From positions 62,001 to 126,000 of the forward strand of contig JACRCQ010000016.1 in assembly GCA_016218915.1 (NCBI GenBank): 64,000 nt of DNA, given 5' to 3'. A program made the position numbers and the translations under genes. The DNA is from Deltaproteobacteria bacterium (GTDB lineage: Bacteria; Myxococcota_A; Polyangia; Polyangiales; Polyangiaceae). Shown here piece by piece: positions 56,742-64,000 of this stretch; position 1 is the first letter of the stretch; each line of letters begins with the position of its first letter. Under the pieces are notes generated by a model. It was not told the origin of the DNA. It saw only the letters and a program-made list of their open reading frames with translations, and did not search any database.

Positions 56742-58142
56742 ATGGGCGGTGTGCTTCTCGTCACCACGCCCAGTCCGGTGCGAACCGCCGGACCTCCGCT
56801 TGGCATGCTCTACCTGGCCGCCGCGCTGCAGCAAGCGGGCGTAGAAGTAGCCGTGGTGGATCTGGCGAGCCCCTACGGTCCCTCTGGCGCAGATGCCCTG
56901 GCCGAGGTCGTAGCCCGAACCCAACCGCTGCTCATCGGCTTGACGCTGTACACAGAGACTGCGCTCGCCAGCTATCGACTGTTGCAGGAGCTGGTACCGA
57001 AACGAGGCAGGTTCCTCGTGGCAGGCGGGCCGCATGCCACCGCTCTGCCGCAAGAAGCTCTGGCGCACGGATTCGATTTCGTCGTGCTCCATGAAGGCGA
57101 GGGCTCGCTTGTGCAGCTCTATGAAGCATTGACGCTCAAGAGCGACCCTGCGGACGTCGCAGGGCTCGTCTACCGCGACAGCGGGGGTAACCTCCGGAAG
57201 ACGAGAAAGCGCCCCCTGGTGGCTGACCTGGATCTTCTGCCGAGCCCCATCCAAGCCGTGCCCCTGCTGGACCGGGATTGGTACGCGCCGCAGGGGAGAA
57301 TCCCCCGATTGTCTCCGAGCCTCATCACGTCGCGCGGCTGCCCGGGACGGTGCACGTTCTGCGCGAACGTCATCTCAGGTCACCGCTATCGGTTTCACTC
57401 GGCGCGCCGAGTCATCGAGGAGCTGGTGGACTGGCACCAGCGGGAGGGTGCGACGGCTTTCGTGTTCCACGACGTGGCATTGACTGCCCATCGAGAGCGC
57501 TTGCTGAAGCTTTGCAGCGCAATCCGTACGCTGGATTTCAAGGTTACGTGGATGTGCGAGGCGAGAGCTGATCAGGTGGACGAGGAGCTTGTCCGAGCGA
57601 TGGCTGACGCTGGCTGCAGTGGAATCACCTTCGGCATCGAGAGCGGCGATCCCACGCGGCTGGCGTTGATTCGCAAAGGCTCCGGTCGCGAGGCTGCGAT
57701 GGCAGCGCTTGCGGTCGCCAAGGCCGCCGGAGTGCGCACACAGGCCAACTTCATGCTGGGCTTTCCAGGCGAGACAGCCCAGCAGCTCGAGCACACGCTC
57801 ACGTTCATGCAAGAGATTGCTCCGCTGGCCGACGGGCTCAGCCCCATGGGGATCGTGGTGCCCTATCCTGGGACCGAGCTGTATCGCGCGCATCACGAGG
57901 AGACGGGATGCACCGACTGGTGGCTCGATGCAGAGCGGATCGCGTCGATGCTGCAACCCGTCACCCTGGATGCAGACGTGGTCACTCCCGACGAGGTGAT
58001 CGACCTGCACAGGAGGATGGAGGAAGGAATCCTGGCGGCTGGGCTGGTCCCCTATTCGCCAGAGGTCCGACAAGCGATTGAACGGTGCCTGGAGTTCAGG
58101 AGGGAGCACAATCGTCGCGCGATGAGCGGGCAGCCGACCTGA
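56742..58142 (+). CDS. Cobalamin-binding-type radical SAM protein
   Basis: A 466-residue enzyme with GAGGGG before the ATG. Residues 1-150 form a B12-binding-like domain (PPLGMLYLAAALQQAGVEV; FLVAGGPHATALPQEAL) and SRGCPGRCTFCANV gives CxxxCxxC at residues 200, 204 and 207. DAGCSGITFGIESGDP and GVRTQANFMLGFPGE are typical of Elp3/MiaB-like barrels of the BchE/B12 class. The DxHxxG cobalamin motif is not visible. It is cotranscribed with the Tat-exported protein, which could be substrate or partner; this is inference. It converges on the response regulator gene. Confidence 0.88.
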   Translation: MGGVLLVTTPSPVRTAGPPLGMLYLAAALQQAGVEVAVVDLASPYGPSGADALAEVVARTQPLLIGLTLYTETALASYRLLQELVPKRGRFLVAGGPHATALPQEALAHGFDFVVLHEGEGSLVQLYEALTLKSDPADVAGLVYRDSGGNLRKTRKRPLVADLDLLPSPIQAVPLLDRDWYAPQGRIPRLSPSLITSRGCPGRCTFCANVISGHRYRFHSARRVIEELVDWHQREGATAFVFHDVALTAHRERLLKLCSAIRTLDFKVTWMCEARADQVDEELVRAMADAGCSGITFGIESGDPTRLALIRKGSGREAAMAALAVAKAAGVRTQANFMLGFPGETAQQLEHTLTFMQEIAPLADGLSPMGIVVPYPGTELYRAHHEETGCTDWWLDAERIASMLQPVTLDADVVTPDEVIDLHRRMEEGILAAGLVPYSPEVRQAIERCLEFRREHNRRAMSGQPT

Positions 58143-58165
58143 GGTGGCTGCTGCGACTGCCGCAT

Positions 58166-59497
58166 TTACTCGATCCCGTACTTCTTCATCTTGTCGAGCA
58201 ACGTCACGCGCCCGATTCCCAGCCTCCGCGCGGTTTCCGACCGATTCCCGCCATACTCTCGTAGCGCCTGCAGGATCAGCCCGCGCTCGAACGCTTCCAC
58301 CTTCTCCTTGAGCCCAAAGCCATCGCCGGCTTCCTTGCTCTCCTCCTGCACTGTCAGGGTTTCGTCGTCGATCACGCCACCGGACGACAGCGCGACCATC
58401 CGCTCGATCCGATGCTCGAGCTCGCGCACGTTGCCCTGCCAGGAGCCGACGCACAGGGCCTGACGGAGGGGAGCAGACAGGGTCACGCTGCCTGTCCCGA
58501 ACCGCTCCGTGAACTTGCGCAGGAAGTGGTCGATCAGCGGCGGGATGTCGTCGGCCCGATCCCGCAGCGGTGGCAGCGCGATCTCGACCACGTTCAGACG
58601 GTAGAACAGATCCTCGCGAAACCTGCCTGCAGACACCTCCTGCTTCAGATCCCGGTTCGTGGCCGCCACCACGCGCACGTCGACCTTGACCTCCCGGTCT
58701 TCTCCCACCGGGCGGATGTAGCCCTCCTGCAACGCACGAAGCAGCTTGCCCTGGGTGGCAAGATCGATCTCGCCTACCTCGTCGAGCAGCAGCGTGCCGC
58801 CGTTGGCCTCCCGGAAAAGCCCGATGCGCGCCTTGACCGCTCCGGTGAACGCTCCCCTCGCATGGCCGAACAGCTCCGCTTCAGCAAGCTCGCGAGGTAC
58901 GGCTGCGCAGTTGAAGCGCACGAACGGCGCCGCAGCTCGGGGTGAGCCCGCCACGATCGCGTCCGCCACGCGCTCCTTGCCCGTGCCGCTCGGTCCCGTG
59001 ATCAGCACGCTCACGTTGCGAGGCGCGACCCGGTAGACCAGCAGCGCCACACGCTTCATCGCGTCGGAGGTGAAGACCATGTGCCGGCTGAGCAGCAGCT
59101 CTGCCCTGAGCTGCTCGTTTTCTTCCTGCATGCGCACCGCAGCAACTGCACGCTCCACCACCCGCATCACCTGGTCTGCGTCGAACGGCTTGGAGAAGTA
59201 GTCGCAGGCCCCGAGCTTGATCGCTTGCACCGCATGACGCTCCGAGCCATGGGCAGTCAGCATGATGACCTTGGGCGCTTGCGGGATCGCCTTGAGCCGC
59301 TCGAGCAGCTTCATGCCGTCGAGGTTCGGCATCATCAGGTCCGTGATCAGCAGATCCGCGCGATTGCCCTGCAGCCAGCTCAGCGCTTCCACACCGTCGG
59401 CCGCTTCGGCCACATCGATGTCGCTGCTCTCGAGGATCTCCCGCAGCGTGTAGCGCACCCCTGCATCGTCGTCGACGACCAACACCCTCGGCTTCAT
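58166..59497 (-). CDS. NtrC-family sigma54-dependent response regulator
   Basis: A 443-residue regulator. The receiver domain (residues 1-120) has VLVVDDD, phospho-acceptor Asp in DLLITDLMMPNLDG and Lys in YFSKPFD. The AAA+ domain has Walker A GPSGTGKE, GAFTGA for sigma54 contact, and Walker B GGTLLLDEVGEID. The Fis-type HTH ends the protein (NRSETARRLGIGRVTLLDKMKK). Start ATG 59497 overlaps the kinase stop by 4 nt. It should activate sigma54 promoters, the nearest candidate being the one before the divergent exporter. Confidence 0.93.
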   Translation of the reverse strand: MKPRVLVVDDDAGVRYTLREILESSDIDVAEAADGVEALSWLQGNRADLLITDLMMPNLDGMKLLERLKAIPQAPKVIMLTAHGSERHAVQAIKLGACDYFSKPFDADQVMRVVERAVAAVRMQEENEQLRAELLLSRHMVFTSDAMKRVALLVYRVAPRNVSVLITGPSGTGKERVADAIVAGSPRAAAPFVRFNCAAVPRELAEAELFGHARGAFTGAVKARIGLFREANGGTLLLDEVGEIDLATQGKLLRALQEGYIRPVGEDREVKVDVRVVAATNRDLKQEVSAGRFREDLFYRLNVVEIALPPLRDRADDIPPLIDHFLRKFTERFGTGSVTLSAPLRQALCVGSWQGNVRELEHRIERMVALSSGGVIDDETLTVQEESKEAGDGFGLKEKVEAFERGLILQALREYGGNRSETARRLGIGRVTLLDKMKKYGIE

Positions 59498-60828
59498 GAC
59501 GGCTGCTCCGTGGGAAGGGAAGACTTGATGGGAAGGCTCAGGGTGGCGATGCACCCGCCGGTGGGAAGGTTGTCGAGCGTGGCCTGTCCCCCATGCTGCT
59601 CGGCAATCGAGCGCGCCACCACCAACCCCACACCTGTGCCGTGCTCCTTGCTCGTCACCCCGGGACAGAACAGACGCTCCGAAACCTCGGGCTTCAAACC
59701 ATGCCCTGTGTCCGACACCGTGATGCGTGCCGTGTCCACATCCACGATCTTCAGCTGCACGTCGACCCTGCCTCCGGAGGAAGTCGCCTCCAGCGCGTTC
59801 TGCACCAGGTTCAGCAAAGCCTGCTTGATCTTCTGGGGGTCGCACACCAGCAGCACGTCGTCGCCCGCCTCGAGCGCAAGACGCACGCCGCGTGCATCGG
59901 CCCGCCCTTCGTTCAGGCGCACGACGTCATCGATCAATCGGCGCAACCTCGCGCGCGTGAGCGACAGCCCGCTCAGCGGACGGCTGAAGTTGCGGAACTC
60001 GTCGAGCACGTTCGCCATGCGGGAAATCTCCCTGCGCATGACCTCGAGTCGCTCGCTGTCCTTGCCTTGTGACGTGCGAGCCATCAGCTGGGCCAGGCCC
60101 TGGATGGAGCTGAGCGGGTTCTTCAGCTCATGAGCGACCGTGCTCGCCACCGACAGCAGCTCGCGGTTGCGCGCTGCGACCGCATCGAGCATCTCGTGTC
60201 TCTGGTCGGCAATCTGACGAATGATCCGTTCGTAGGATGCGCGCATCTGCACGCCCACGCTCGCCGTGGCACTCACCAGCAATGTCAGAGCCCCGACCTT
60301 GGTCCAGACGTACGTGGCCTTGTCCGCAAACCCGTCACCCAGGTTGAAGAACGCGGGGATGGTGCGGGGAAGCCACCCCTGCAGCGCGCCGGCTGCAAAC
60401 AGGGTCGTGAACACGCACGGGATGGCGGAGACCGTCGCCACCCGCCACGGGATACGCAGGCTCAATCCGGTAATCACGCCGAACGGAACGTAGATCAGCA
60501 GCAGCGGGCTCTCGATGCCCCCTGTGATGAAGACCATCGAGCTCTGCAGGAGGAGCGCTGCGCCGATGTTAAGCTGGATTGTGGTCAGGCTCGGAGGTAC
60601 ACGCTGGATGCGCCAGTACTCGTGGAGCGACAGCAGCAGCGTGACGATCGCGGTCACGCCAATCCACCAGAGCTTCCAGGGAACCGGCTCAAAGGCGACG
60701 AACACGAACAGGGCCGCGACGAACAGGATCATGATCGCGAGCCGCGCCCGGAAGATTCGGATCACCAGCGAGTGGATCTCCCTGTTCCAGGCTTCTGCGG
60801 TGTCAGGAGTGGCGTCTTCAGCGATCAT
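59494..60828 (-). CDS. Membrane sensor histidine kinase
   Basis: A 444-residue NtrB/AtoS-like kinase. ATG 60828 begins MIAEDATPDTAEAWN; the first 220 residues contain about six transmembrane helices that form the sensor and have no obvious periplasmic domain. STVAHELKNPLSSIQGLAQL is the HisKA phospho-His box, QALLNLVQNALEATSSGG the N-box, and DTGHGLKPEV with GTGVGLVVARSI the G-boxes. It overlaps the response regulator gene (ATGA). Confidence 0.92.
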   Translation of the reverse strand: MIAEDATPDTAEAWNREIHSLVIRIFRARLAIMILFVAALFVFVAFEPVPWKLWWIGVTAIVTLLLSLHEYWRIQRVPPSLTTIQLNIGAALLLQSSMVFITGGIESPLLLIYVPFGVITGLSLRIPWRVATVSAIPCVFTTLFAAGALQGWLPRTIPAFFNLGDGFADKATYVWTKVGALTLLVSATASVGVQMRASYERIIRQIADQRHEMLDAVAARNRELLSVASTVAHELKNPLSSIQGLAQLMARTSQGKDSERLEVMRREISRMANVLDEFRNFSRPLSGLSLTRARLRRLIDDVVRLNEGRADARGVRLALEAGDDVLLVCDPQKIKQALLNLVQNALEATSSGGRVDVQLKIVDVDTARITVSDTGHGLKPEVSERLFCPGVTSKEHGTGVGLVVARSIAEQHGGQATLDNLPTGGCIATLSLPIKSSLPTEQPS

Positions 60829-60931
60829 GGCTGCAAATCCAGGGGTCCGACACGGGGTGTAGCATTTCCGAACACCCGACGGGCCGGTTGCATAAGCGTC
60901 ATCTCCCGAATCAGGGCAATGCAAAGGTCCA

Positions 60932-60945
60932 TGCGGGTCGGCGCT
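60932..60945 (+). promoter_or_regulatory. Candidate activator site 1 upstream of exporter
   Basis: TGCGGGTCGGCGCT is similar (12 of 14) to the second motif at 61022-61035. It lies about 185 nt upstream of the sigma54 element, a normal distance for an NtrC-type upstream activating sequence. Confidence 0.4.
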
Positions 60946-61021
60946 CGTCTGCGGCTCATCTCGACGCCCGACCACTGCGAAGGTCGTGCCGAAGCATCAC
61001 AGCGCTGATCGCAGCTCAGGA

Positions 61022-61035
61022 TGCGGGTCGACGCA
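61022..61035 (+). promoter_or_regulatory. Candidate activator site 2 upstream of exporter
   Basis: TGCGGGTCGACGCA has inverted ends (TGCG-N6-CGCA) and repeats motif 1 exactly 90 nt away. It is 82 nt before the putative -24 GG of the exporter promoter. Confidence 0.45.
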
Positions 61036-61116
61036 CGGAGCCGGAGGCGATCCGGGCGTGCGTGCATGAGGATGCGGAATCCATCGGTCCGCGATGCAAT
61101 TTCGACAATCGCGCAG

Positions 61117-61132
61117 TGGCACGCAGGGTGCA
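61117..61132 (+). promoter_or_regulatory. Putative sigma54 (-24/-12) promoter of exporter operon
   Basis: TGGCACG-CAGG-GTGCA matches the sigma54 consensus TGGCACG-N4-TTGCW closely, with the required GG-N10-GC spacing (GG 61118-61119, GC 61130-61131). The expected transcript start near 61143 is only 6 nt before the ATG at 61149, so either the mRNA is almost leaderless or the element is fortuitous. The rest of the 320-nt divergent gap (60829-61148) contains the two candidate activator sites and nothing else I recognise. Confidence 0.55.
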
Positions 61133-61148
61133 CACGACCCGCACTGCC

Positions 61149-62195
61149 ATGAAACGCATCCTCGCCATCCTCGCGGTTCTCGTGGTCGCCCTCGCGATCG
61201 CCCTGGCCTTTCGCATGCGCGCCTTGAGCGCGTACAAGCACGCTCCCTCCGGCGGCTCAGGCACGATCGAGGGCACCGAGGTCGACATCACCGCACGCAT
61301 CGGCGCGCGCATCCAGACCATCCGCGTCAACGAAGGCGACGAGGTCAAGCCCGGCCAGGTCCTGGTCGAGCTCGACTGCGCTGAGCCCGAAGCCATGCTC
61401 GCCGAGGTACGTGCGAGATTGCTCGTTGCCCAGACGACCGTGGACGTCGCCTCTGCGTCTGCCGCTGCAGCCGCGGGCAACACGAGCGCCGCGCGTTTCT
61501 CGGCCGAAGCTGCTGCCGCACAGGTTCACGCGGCTGACGCTGACAAGTCGAATGTCACCCGGGAAGCCGTCCGTCTGTCTTCCCTCTACTCCACAGGGTC
61601 GATCTCCAGCTCGCAGATGGATCAGGTCGACACACGTGCGGCAGGGGTCAAGCACCAGGTCGACGCTCTGCTAGCCAACGAGAAAGCCGCGCGGGCCCGC
61701 ACCGACGCAGCCTGGCGCACGGCAGTCGCTGCCCGCGCCCAGACCGACACCGCCAAGGGCAACGTGTCTGTCGCCGAAGCAGGTGTGCGTCGCGCCGAGA
61801 TCGCGGTCCAGGAATGCACGCTCAAGGCCCCTCGCGCGGGCGTGGTGCAGTCCCGCAACTTCGAGCCAGGCGAGGTCGTGCTCCCTGGCTCGCGGGTGCT
61901 GACCGTGGTGGATCTCGACGAGGTCCGCTCGACGTTCTACCTACCCAATGCGGAGCTCGCAGCGGCAGCGCCCGGAAAGCGTGTCAGCGTCCATGCGGAT
62001 CCGTACCCCGGTGAGACGTTCACCGGCACCATCCGCCACGTCTCGTCCAAAGCCGAGTTCACCCCCCGCAACGTGCAGACCCGCGAGGACCGTGACCGGC
62101 TGGTGTACGGCGTGGAGGTGACCATTCCCAACGCCGGCCGCAAGCTTCGTCCGGGAATGCCGGTGGAAGCGGTGATCGAGGGCACGGCCCGATGA
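61149..62195 (+). CDS. HlyD/YbhG-type membrane fusion protein
   Basis: A 348-residue periplasmic adaptor. One N-terminal membrane anchor (ILAILAVLVVALAIALAF) is followed by the lipoyl-type half GTIEGTEVDITARIGARIQT, a long Ala-rich helical hairpin (residues about 85-215), the second half (CTLKAPRAGVVQSRNFEPGE) and a beta-barrel end. ATG 61149 is chosen over longer open frames because it starts at the anchor. It overlaps the next ABC gene by 4 nt, giving a YbhG-YbhF-like exporter that may pump drugs or lipids. Confidence 0.9.
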   Translation: MKRILAILAVLVVALAIALAFRMRALSAYKHAPSGGSGTIEGTEVDITARIGARIQTIRVNEGDEVKPGQVLVELDCAEPEAMLAEVRARLLVAQTTVDVASASAAAAAGNTSAARFSAEAAAAQVHAADADKSNVTREAVRLSSLYSTGSISSSQMDQVDTRAAGVKHQVDALLANEKAARARTDAAWRTAVAARAQTDTAKGNVSVAEAGVRRAEIAVQECTLKAPRAGVVQSRNFEPGEVVLPGSRVLTVVDLDEVRSTFYLPNAELAAAAPGKRVSVHADPYPGETFTGTIRHVSSKAEFTPRNVQTREDRDRLVYGVEVTIPNAGRKLRPGMPVEAVIEGTAR

Positions 62196-63112
62196 ACGAA
62201 GCGGCGCCCATCCTGCAAGCGACCGGGCTGCTGCGCAGCTTTGGTACGCTGCAAGCCCTGCGGGGGTTGAGCCTGGAGATCTTCCCAGGGGAGATCTACG
62301 GGCTTGTGGGGCCGGATGGTGCGGGCAAGACCACAGCGATCCGGATCCTGGCAGGGCTGATGGCGCCGACGCGAGGGGAAGCGAGGATCGCGGGAAAGGA
62401 CCCGCTGCGCGATCGCGCGGCAGTACGCGAGATGCTCGGCTACATGCCCCAGCAATACAGCCTCTACGGCGATCTGACCATTGATGAGAACCTTTCGTTC
62501 TTCGCGGACATGTTCTGTCTCAGCCGCAAGGACTATGCGCCGCGCCGCGATCGGCTCCTGGAGATCACGCGTCTGAGCCGTTTCCGGAATCGCAGGGCTG
62601 ATGCGCTGTCCGGCGGAATGTACAAGAAGCTGGCGCTCGCCTGCTCACTGCTTCACAGGCCGCGCCTGCTGCTGCTCGACGAGCCCACCAACGGCGTGGA
62701 CCCGGTGAGCCGTCGCGAGTTCTGGGACCTGCTCGGCGAGTTCACCCACGAAGGGATGGCTGTGCTCATCTCCACACCGTACATGGACGAAGCGTCGCGC
62801 TGTCACCGCGTCGGGCTCATCCACCACGGCATTACCCTGCAGGACGGCGCACCGTCTGCCATGGTCCGCGCGTTCCCCCATCAAGTCCTCCGTGTTTCAG
62901 GCGGTGATCGCGACGCGATCTCGGCATCCCTTTCGACCCTGGACGGCGTGCTCGCGGTGTCCCCTTCAGGCTCGCGCATCCGTGTGGTCGTGGAGCGGAA
63001 AGCCGTGCCTGCGCTCGCGCAGATGGCCGCAGCCGCCAATGCCACCTACGAGGCTGTTGCGCCGGACTTCGAGGACCTCTTCCTGACCCGCATGCGCGAG
63101 GGGGAGAGCTGA
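62192..63112 (+). CDS. ABC exporter ATP-binding protein
   Basis: A 306-residue ATPase. Walker A GPDGAGKTT, the Q-loop in GYMPQQYSLYGDLT, signature LSGGMYKKLALA, Walker B RLLLLDEPTNGVD and switch region LISTPYMDEASRC. The signature lacks the usual Gln after GG. It is typical of the first ATPase of the YbhF/RbbA-like tandem pair. The C-terminal 80 residues form an extra regulatory domain. Confidence 0.9.
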   Translation: MNEAAPILQATGLLRSFGTLQALRGLSLEIFPGEIYGLVGPDGAGKTTAIRILAGLMAPTRGEARIAGKDPLRDRAAVREMLGYMPQQYSLYGDLTIDENLSFFADMFCLSRKDYAPRRDRLLEITRLSRFRNRRADALSGGMYKKLALACSLLHRPRLLLLDEPTNGVDPVSRREFWDLLGEFTHEGMAVLISTPYMDEASRCHRVGLIHHGITLQDGAPSAMVRAFPHQVLRVSGGDRDAISASLSTLDGVLAVSPSGSRIRVVVERKAVPALAQMAAAANATYEAVAPDFEDLFLTRMREGES

Positions 63113-63113
63113 C

Positions 63114-64000
63114 GTGTCCAACGCCCCTGACGTCATCCAGGTCCGGAATCTGACTCGACGCTTCGGCTCGTTCGTGGCCGTGGACGATGTGAGCTTCGAC
63201 GTGCAGCGCGGGGAGATCTTCGGCTATCTGGGTGCCAACGGCGCAGGCAAGTCCACCACGATCCGCATGCTGTGCGGTCTGCTGGAGCCGAGCTCCGGAA
63301 GCGCGATCGTGGCAGGCGTCGACGTCAAGCGCGACCCGGAGAAGGTCAAGCGAGCCATCGGCTACATGTCCCAGAAGTTCTCGCTCTACTCGGATCTGAC
63401 CGTGGAGGAGAACATCGAGTTCTTCGGCGGAGCGTACGGGATCGGCGGGCGCAGGCTGCGAGAGCGCACCCGGCAGGTCCTGGCCGCAGTCGACCTGGAA
63501 AAAGAGGGTCGCGCCCGCACCGGAGACCTTCCTGGCGGGTGGCGTCAGAGGCTGGCGCTCGGGTGCGCCATCCTTCACGAGCCCACGATCGTGTTTCTCG
63601 ATGAGCCCACAGCAGGCGTGGACCCGCTTTCCCGGCGCACGTTCTGGCAGCTCATCCGGACCATGGCCAGGGCGGGAACGACCGTGTTGGTCACCACGCA
63701 CTACATGGATGAAGCGGAGTATTGCGATCGTGTGGGATTGATGGTGGACGGCAAGCTCGCTGCGCTGGACACGCCGCACGGCCTCAAGGACACCTTCGTA
63801 CCCGGAAGCCTGGTCGAGGTGCGCGGGCCTGGCCCCGAGGTCGCTTCCTGGCTTGCGGCGCTTCCAGGTGCTGCGCACGTGGAGCGCTTCGGCGCAGGCT
63901 TCCATGTGAGAGGCACGGGCAACGAGCTGGAGCCGGCACGGCTTCGAGACAGCCTGGCCGAAGCTGGTTTCCCCGGCGCTATCGTCGAATCGCTGGAGCC
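63114..64000 (+). CDS. ABC exporter ATP-binding protein, 3' partial
   Basis: The frame opens at GTG 63114, one base after the preceding stop, and is still open at the right edge. Walker A GANGAGKSTT, Q-loop GYMSQKFSLYSDL, signature LPGGWRQRLALG (the LPGG variant seen in YbhF-like proteins), Walker B IVFLDEPTAGVD, and TTHYMDEAEYCDR are present. It is homologous to the neighbour and forms its partner. The permease genes are presumably just outside the window. Confidence 0.9.
   Translation, partial: MSNAPDVIQVRNLTRRFGSFVAVDDVSFDVQRGEIFGYLGANGAGKSTTIRMLCGLLEPSSGSAIVAGVDVKRDPEKVKRAIGYMSQKFSLYSDLTVEENIEFFGGAYGIGGRRLRERTRQVLAAVDLEKEGRARTGDLPGGWRQRLALGCAILHEPTIVFLDEPTAGVDPLSRRTFWQLIRTMARAGTTVLVTTHYMDEAEYCDRVGLMVDGKLAALDTPHGLKDTFVPGSLVEVRGPGPEVASWLAALPGAAHVERFGAGFHVRGTGNELEPARLRDSLAEAGFPGAIVESLE

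Noticed and set aside
1..64000. tRNA, rRNA, CRISPR array, insertion sequence or prophage
   Set aside because: No tRNA-like T-loop with matching acceptor arms, no spaced direct repeats, no transposase, and no phage structural gene was found; the only integrase-like gene is XerC with normal context.

Overview
The window looks like a chromosomal segment of a high-GC myxobacterium (Myxococcota, probably the Polyangia side). The supporting signs are a Ser/Thr kinase with the HRDVSPQN catalytic loop and a CNPPY...PECL tail, a convergent PEGA-type lipoprotein partner, MopE-like Asp/Cys metal-binding motifs, many lipoproteins with Gly/Ser/Ala-rich linkers and Cys-rich repeats, and a choice-of-anchor L protein. 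No rRNA, tRNA, insertion sequence, prophage or CRISPR array was seen. Genes are tightly packed, with many 1-4 nt start/stop overlaps and several convergent pairs that overlap at their ends.

Region by region. 0-4.5 kb: end of a surface-anchored protein, then a leftward two-gene unit (Tat lipoprotein with a leader-like N-terminal domain plus a cobalamin-binding radical SAM enzyme) and an extensin-like peptidase-fold protein. 4.6-10.9 kb: a very large TamB-type protein, an FG-GAP-like lipoprotein and a small Tudor-like protein. 10.9-17.7 kb: an orphan PHA synthase-type hydrolase, a DUF1232 membrane protein, a membrane sulfatase-like enzyme carrying a MopE motif and translationally coupled to XerC, and a thioredoxin-like ferredoxin. 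17.9-19.7 kb: two paralogous outer-membrane beta-barrels in tandem. 19.7-27.5 kb: leftward nuoA-B-C-D-G-H-I followed by uppP, driven by a good sigma70-type promoter; nuoE, nuoF and nuoJ-N are absent here. 27.6-27.9 kb: a 121-bp tandem repeat.

28-49 kb is an accessory-looking envelope region. It holds a HAD phosphatase, a Cys-rich beta-propeller-like lipoprotein, the kinase and its PEGA neighbour, a VWA lipoprotein, a YycJ-like metallo-hydrolase, hydrolase and membrane lipoproteins, two expansin-like lipoproteins 9.6 kb apart, an AlaX-type tRNA-editing protein, a DUF2891 lipoprotein, and two alkaline-phosphatase-superfamily enzymes with Thr at the nucleophile position. 49.2-54.3 kb encodes one lone 1724-residue DUF4011/SF1 helicase with a C-terminal PD-(D/E)XK-like nuclease, a plausible defence protein.

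54.4-64 kb: an NAPE-PLD-like lipoprotein; a second pair of Tat-exported protein plus cobalamin radical SAM enzyme; an NtrC-type sensor kinase/response-regulator operon; and, divergently, a HlyD-ABC-ABC exporter that runs off the right edge. The exporter is preceded by a sigma54 (-24/-12) sequence with correct GG-N10-GC geometry and by two similar upstream motifs, so the adjacent sigma54 activator probably controls it.

The leads most worth following are the two radical SAM/Tat-protein pairs, the sigma54-linked exporter, the lone helicase-nuclease, the expanded NuoH and the group of candidate leaderless promoters.
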